The notes beneath the pieces were generated by a model. That model was not told where the DNA came from. It worked only from the letters and a program-made list of their open reading frames with translations, and ran no database searches. A stretch of DNA of 64,000 nucleotides from Nitrospirota bacterium (GTDB taxonomy: Bacteria > Nitrospirota > Thermodesulfovibrionia > Thermodesulfovibrionales > UBA6898), in the NCBI GenBank assembly GCA_016235245.1, contig JACRLO010000020.1, positions 1 to 64,000 of the forward strand, in the 5' to 3' direction. Below are positions 58,938 through 64,000 of the stretch, one piece after another. A program made the translations under genes and the position numbers. Every line of letters starts with the position of its first letter. The first letter of the stretch is position 1.

Positions 58938-61331
58938 ATGCGACCGGGGATGAGGAGCGTAACCGAAACCACCGTCTTCCGCATCTTCCTCGGCACGCTC
59001 ATATTCTGCCCCCTTGCATTCGGCACGGTCGAGACCTGGTCTGTCCTTGTTATGGAGACAGGGGTATTTTTTGCTCTTGCTCTCTTCTTTTTTTCCACGC
59101 AGAAACCGGGAGGCGCCGGCATTCTGAAAACACCCGGCATAGCGCCGCTTGCAGCGCTGCTCGGCTATATCCTTTTGCAGGCTGTTCCTCTGCCGCCGGC
59201 ACTGATAGAGAAGCTCTCGCCAGCGGCGTTTGCGCTTTATCGCCAATCTGTCTGGATCGCTGAGCCCGGGGCATGGACAACGCTCTCCCTATACCCAAAG
59301 GGGACTATTGCCGAATTTCTGAGGCTCTCCTGCTATGCAGGCGTGTACCTTCTAACGACACAGTTACTGTCTGACAGCAAACGGCTCAGAAAAACCGTTG
59401 GTCTGCTTGCGGTCTTTGCGGCAGCGCTGGCATTTTTTTCGATCATTCAGCATCTGATGCCCAATGGGAAGATCTACTGGATCAGACCACTGACTCAGGG
59501 AGGTTCGCCCTTCGGTCCTTACGTCAACAGGAACCACTTTGCCGGGCTGATGGGCATGCTCTTCCCTGTCGTGATGGCCCTTTTCCTCCTTTCGCGTCCT
59601 TCTTCACGTGAAGTATCGTTTCGTAAAAAAGTTTCTGACCTCATCGACAGATCCATCAAGAACGTCCACCTGGTTCTGGGATTCGGTGCGGTTGTGGTGG
59701 CGCTCTCAATATTCCTGAGTCTCTCCCGGGGCGCCATTCTGAGCTTCTGCCTGTCTCTCTCCCTCCTTGGCTTTCTTCTGAGCAGGCGGATCGGCACCCG
59801 AAAAGGAAAGCTGCTTTTCATTGCAACCGTCATCGTCATCTTCTACGCGGTAGGATGGTTCGGATGGACTCCGGTATTTGAACGTTTCAGGGCTATCAGA
59901 ACCCTTCAGGGAGAGATCTCGGAGCTGCGCCTCGACATCTGGAAAGACAGTCTCGGTATGGTGCGCGACTTTCCCCTGACCGGGACAGGAGCAGGCTCCT
60001 TTATGCATCTGTATCCGGCGTACCGGACAATACGCGGCGAGGGTATCGCTGATCATGCGCATAACGATTATCTGGAACTGCTGACCGATGGCGGCATCAT
60101 AGGCATCGGCCTGTTCGCATGGTTCATGGCAGCAGTGCTGATACAGTCTTATCAGACCTTCCTCAAAAGGAAGGACCCGTATGCACGTCACCTCTTTGCC
60201 GGGGCGATCTCCGGCGTCGCAGCCTTCCTGCTGCACAGTATGACCGACTTTAATTTTTTTATCGGCTCAAACGGCCTCTATCTGTTCCTGCTGCTTGGCC
60301 TTATGGTAAGCTCAGCACATTCCCGTCTGTCTGACGTGCAGCAGCCCCAGGTATTGACAAACGGTCAGTCACTGCGAAAAATTGTGGTCTGGTGGTCGGG
60401 AGGCCTTCTGCTCCTGAGCATACTGTTTAACTCAGGACAGATGCTCGCTTCAGTACTCCGGACGGAAGCCTCAGGAATCACTCTCAGCAACGCCTCTCCG
60501 GAGACGCTCACCTACTACCGCGACACCATCACCAGAGCGTCTTTGCTTGATCCCCTTGAGCCTTCGCATCACTATCTGATGAGTCGTGCTGCGGCAGAAC
60601 GTTCCGACAGACCCTCAGAGCGCCAAGACAGCCTTCATGCAATACGCCTCTCACCCTCCAATGCAGAATATCTTCAGGCGCTGGGATCGGCGTTCGAAAA
60701 GGAGGGCGATACTGCGGCCGCAGGCAAACTCTTTGCAGAAAGCGTCACCCGCGCGCGAACTAATTCCGTTGTGCTCAGACAATATGGCAGTTTCCTCATG
60801 AGAGCCGGCAGGAAGGAAGATGCGCTCAGTCAGTTCAGGACCGCACTATCTCTCGAACCGCAAAAGCTCAAGGATTATATAGCACTCCTTGTGCCTGAAG
60901 GCCTGTCCGATGCCGAGATTTTGGGCATCATCCCTGAAAATGCAGAGTCATATATCACATTCGCAGAGTATCTCGATGCAACCGGCAGCCAGGAAAAAGC
61001 GCTTACGGTATATGAACAGGCAACTGACCTGCTCCGGAAATCCCGGCCTGAAACTTCCGGGATCTACCTGAGGATATCGCAGTTTGCTTCACGAAAAACC
61101 CGTCTTGAGGAAGCAGTCGGCGTCCTGCGGCTTGCAGAAGAACGTTTCCCAAAGGACATCTGGATCAGGCTGACTATGGCAGGCTATTATGAAAAATTGG
61201 GGCACGCAGATCTGGCAGCTGCCGCGTACCGGAAAATCCTCAGTCTCGCTCCGGAAAACAAAATAGCAGCACAAAAGCTGCGGGCAATTACAGGAGAAGT
61301 ATCACAACCGCAGGCCGGCAAAAGCAGGTGA
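58938..61331 (+). CDS. Wzy/O-antigen ligase-like polymerase with C-terminal TPR repeats
   Basis: This 797-residue inner-membrane protein has about eleven membrane segments in the first 520 residues. It contains the Wzy_C region around RGEGIADHAHNDYLELLTDGGIIG, typical of O-antigen ligases and polymerases. About 280 residues of TPR-type helices follow (DTAAAGKLFAESVTRAR, GRKEDALSQFRTALSLEP, LGHADLAAAAYRKILSLAPEN), probably in the periplasm. It is the last gene of the polysaccharide unit and ends about 70 bases from the end of galE on the other strand. The start at 58938 could also be the ATG at 58950. Confidence 0.87.
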   Translation: MRPGMRSVTETTVFRIFLGTLIFCPLAFGTVETWSVLVMETGVFFALALFFFSTQKPGGAGILKTPGIAPLAALLGYILLQAVPLPPALIEKLSPAAFALYRQSVWIAEPGAWTTLSLYPKGTIAEFLRLSCYAGVYLLTTQLLSDSKRLRKTVGLLAVFAAALAFFSIIQHLMPNGKIYWIRPLTQGGSPFGPYVNRNHFAGLMGMLFPVVMALFLLSRPSSREVSFRKKVSDLIDRSIKNVHLVLGFGAVVVALSIFLSLSRGAILSFCLSLSLLGFLLSRRIGTRKGKLLFIATVIVIFYAVGWFGWTPVFERFRAIRTLQGEISELRLDIWKDSLGMVRDFPLTGTGAGSFMHLYPAYRTIRGEGIADHAHNDYLELLTDGGIIGIGLFAWFMAAVLIQSYQTFLKRKDPYARHLFAGAISGVAAFLLHSMTDFNFFIGSNGLYLFLLLGLMVSSAHSRLSDVQQPQVLTNGQSLRKIVVWWSGGLLLLSILFNSGQMLASVLRTEASGITLSNASPETLTYYRDTITRASLLDPLEPSHHYLMSRAAAERSDRPSERQDSLHAIRLSPSNAEYLQALGSAFEKEGDTAAAGKLFAESVTRARTNSVVLRQYGSFLMRAGRKEDALSQFRTALSLEPQKLKDYIALLVPEGLSDAEILGIIPENAESYITFAEYLDATGSQEKALTVYEQATDLLRKSRPETSGIYLRISQFASRKTRLEEAVGVLRLAEERFPKDIWIRLTMAGYYEKLGHADLAAAAYRKILSLAPENKIAAQKLRAITGEVSQPQAGKSR

Positions 61332-61403
61332 GTCTGAAGCCCACTCCAGAGTGTAAACCTGTTGTCGGCTTTACGCAACTGAGCCAAAACGCCCTGAAGG
61401 GCC

Positions 61404-62393
<990 letters not shown>

Positions 62394-62479
62394 TCAGCCC
62401 TCCCGTGTAAAACGTATCGCTACTTTACCATGAATACAAGGCCGATTTCCTGCCCGGCTGCCCATGAAATTTGAAAAAA

Positions 62480-62509
62480 TTGCTTTTTGAAGCGCCTTTT
62501 TTTTATGCT
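62480..62509 (+). promoter_or_regulatory. putative promoter of the IscA-like gene
   Basis: TTGCTT (62480-62485) and TATGCT (62504-62509) are separated by 18 bases. The ATG at 62537, preceded by ACGGAGG, lies 27 bases downstream. The match is modest. Confidence 0.4.
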
Positions 62510-62536
62510 AAAAGAAATCAAATTACGGAGGTCACT

Positions 62537-62881
62537 ATGTTAAAAATTTCTGATAATGCAGCTGAAAAGGCGAAGGAGATACTGAAGGCTGAAGGCAAAG
62601 AAGGCTGGGGTCTGAGAATATTTGTCCAGGGCGGAGGCTGCTGCGGCCCGAGCTACGGCATGGATATCGACGAACTCGCAGCTGCCGGAGACCAGACGGT
62701 CGAGAAAAACGGACTGAAGGTCTTTGTCAATGACGAAACCTTTGCAAGCCTTACCGATAAGGAGATCGACTTCATCAAGACCGAACAGGGTGAAGGCTTT
62801 GTCATCAACAATCTTGGCGGGGCGGCACCGTCATGCGGCTCAGGCTGCGGTTCCGGCTGCGGCAGCAGCAGCTGCGACTAA
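62537..62881 (+). CDS. HesB/IscA-family protein with cysteine-rich tail
   Basis: This 114-residue protein has the A-type iron-sulfur carrier fold ([42 protein letters not shown]-like ending). Where the family has a single CGCG tail motif, this one ends in a run of alternating Gly, Ser and Cys ([17 protein letters not shown]). The conserved early cysteine is present, doubled as CC. It is likely to bind iron-sulfur clusters or metal, but the altered tail makes the exact role uncertain. The ATG at 62537 has an ACGGAGG ribosome-binding site. It is followed ten bases later by hemB. Confidence 0.83.
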   Translation: MLKISDNAAEKAKEILKAEGKEGWGLRIFVQGGGCCGPSYGMDIDELAAAGDQTVEKNGLKVFVNDETFASLTDKEIDFIKTEQGEGFVINNLGGAAPSCGSGCGSGCGSSSCD

Positions 62882-62891
62882 CAAACTTTCA

Positions 62892-63863
62892 ATGTTTCCG
62901 TATCAGAGACCAAGAAGGCTCAGAAAGAACGCTACGATCCGGAGGATGGTGAGGGAAACCTCACTTTCTCCGGATAATTTCATTTACCCGCTTTTTATTA
63001 CCTACGGCAAAAATGTCCGCAAGGAAATTAAGTCCATGCCAGGCTGCTATCAGGAGTCTGTAGACATGGCGGTCAAACATGCGAAAGAGGTTTTTTCCCT
63101 CGGCATCCCGGCAATCATCCTCTTCGGCATCCCTGAACATAAGGATGAGACCGGTTCCGGGGCCTTTGACCCCCAGGGCGAGGTGCAGAAGGCCATCAAG
63201 GCGATTAAAAATAAGGTGCCCGAGCTGTATGTCATTACTGATGTCTGCCTGTGCGAATATACAAGCCACGGCCATTGCGGCGTTGTGCATAACGGTGATG
63301 TCCAGAACGACCCTACCCTTGAGCTTCTCGCACGGGAAGCGGTCTCTCATGCAGAGGCAGGCGCAGATATGGTCGCACCGTCAGACATGATGGACAACCG
63401 GGTGGAAGCGATCAGACTCGCCCTTGACGGGGAGGGTTTTTCCGAACTCCCGATCATGAGTTATGCGGCAAAGTATGCCTCTGCCTTTTATGGACCTTTC
63501 AGGGAGGCTGCAGAATCAACGCCACAATTTGGGGACCGCCGCTCTTACCAGATGGACCCTGCAAACAGACGGGAGGCGCTTAAGGAAGTCGTCCTCGATA
63601 TTGAAGAAGGCGCGGACATCGTGATGGTGAAGCCCGCCATGACCTATCTTGATATTATTTCAGACATACGGGAAAGTTTTGACCTGCCGGTAGCGGCCTA
63701 CAATGTGAGCGGCGAATACTCCTGCATCAAGGCCGCTGCAAAGCTGGGGTGGATTGACGAAGAGCGCGCCATGATGGAACTGCTCACCTCGATAAAGCGG
63801 GCAGGCGCTGATTTGATCCTCACGTATTTCGCCAAAGACGCTGCAAAGGTGCTCAACCGATAA
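62892..63863 (+). CDS. hemB: delta-aminolevulinic acid dehydratase (porphobilinogen synthase)
   Basis: HemB condenses two 5-aminolevulinate molecules to porphobilinogen for heme and cobalamin. The 323-residue protein has the zinc site C119, C121 and C129 ([13 protein letters not shown]), the active-site lysines K194 ([17 protein letters not shown]) and K247 ([12 protein letters not shown]), and [10 protein letters not shown]. The ATG at 62892 gives the normal N-terminus ([13 protein letters not shown]). An earlier in-frame reading overlaps the IscA-like gene and is rejected. Tetrapyrrole synthesis would also feed the B12 cofactor needed by a class II ribonucleotide reductase. Confidence 0.96.
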   Translation: MFPYQRPRRLRKNATIRRMVRETSLSPDNFIYPLFITYGKNVRKEIKSMPGCYQESVDMAVKHAKEVFSLGIPAIILFGIPEHKDETGSGAFDPQGEVQKAIKAIKNKVPELYVITDVCLCEYTSHGHCGVVHNGDVQNDPTLELLAREAVSHAEAGADMVAPSDMMDNRVEAIRLALDGEGFSELPIMSYAAKYASAFYGPFREAAESTPQFGDRRSYQMDPANRREALKEVVLDIEEGADIVMVKPAMTYLDIISDIRESFDLPVAAYNVSGEYSCIKAAAKLGWIDEERAMMELLTSIKRAGADLILTYFAKDAAKVLNR

Positions 63864-63882
63864 GAGTCAGGCTGGCCGGGTC

Positions 63883-64000
63883 TTAATGCTGCCTGTCCAG
63901 CATCTCCCGTATTTTGTTCAGAAGATCATGCGGCGTGACCGGTTTTGAGATAAAATCCATCTTTTCTTCCAGAACACCTTTTGTATTTATCACATCCGCG
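63883..64000 (-). CDS. response-regulator receiver domain, C-terminal fragment
   Basis: This partial minus-strand reading enters from the right edge and ends at a TAA at 63883-63885. The translated end is GVLEEKMDFISKPVTPHDLL followed by NKIREMLDRQH. The invariant Lys-Pro pair (SKPVT) and the following helix are those of a receiver domain. It may be a single-domain regulator or the tail of a hybrid kinase. Confidence 0.75.
   Translation of the reverse strand, partial: ADVINTKGVLEEKMDFISKPVTPHDLLNKIREMLDRQH

Overview
The window looks like a chromosomal segment of a diderm, probably anaerobic or microaerophilic bacterium with a G+C content a little above 50 percent. Lipid A and Kdo genes, an outer-membrane barrel and a polysaccharide export system show the Gram-negative envelope. 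A B12-dependent ribonucleotide reductase locus and a flavodiiron protein point to low-oxygen life. The mixture fits Nitrospirota or a deltaproteobacterial-type lineage, but that placement is an inference from gene content. No ribosomal RNA, CRISPR array or intact insertion sequence was seen.

Left part (1-12.3 kb): a macromolecular synthesis operon read leftward (rpsU, yqeY, a NIF3-like gene, dnaG, rpoD), class II fructose-bisphosphate aldolase with its own promoter and terminator, an NtrB/NtrC-like two-component pair, a PilT-type ATPase with a GspE-type N-terminal domain, and a leftward lpxK-yjbQ-pfk operon. From 13.4 to 18.4 kb lies an accessory stretch with a GH108-type muramidase, short or decayed secreted and membrane genes and a DUF2207 membrane protein. 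It sits between lpxK and a leftward waaA-lpxB-aminotransferase-oxidoreductase operon. The last two genes resemble GnnB and GnnA, which would give a 2,3-diamino sugar in lipid A.

Middle part (23-40 kb): a lipoprotein gene and trpD face trpG and trpE tail to tail. tRNA-Gly(GCC) and tRNA-Cys(GCA) follow, then a large unrecognised protein whose 3' end runs antisense into tRNA-Cys. Next come a TPR lytic transglycosylase, zapB-zapA, and a class II ribonucleotide reductase gene that is frameshifted by loss of a conserved loop, although its upstream region keeps two NrdR-like boxes. A flavodiiron protein, a rhomboid-like protein without the catalytic serine motif, an AEC transporter, a patatin and a PPC-domain protein complete the section.

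Right part (40-64 kb) is the most unusual. Two tandem, nearly identical pseudopilin genes precede a giant secreted protein of 2716 residues with DUF11 and SdrD_B-type domains, a repeated small domain inserted at two places, and a C-terminal gingipain-like C25 protease. Thirteen bases after it begins a compact set: a PqqD-like peptide-binding protein, a radical SAM/SPASM enzyme, a 56-residue peptide with three cysteines and a C-terminal serine, an HPr-kinase-like protein and an S26-type signal peptidase. I read this as a candidate RiPP (modified peptide) pathway coupled to a surface protease. It is followed by a cysteine-repeat periplasmic protein and an exopolysaccharide unit (barrel, Wza-like, Wzc-like tyrosine kinase, Wzy-like polymerase/ligase), then galE, an IscA-like gene, hemB and the end of a response-regulator receiver domain.
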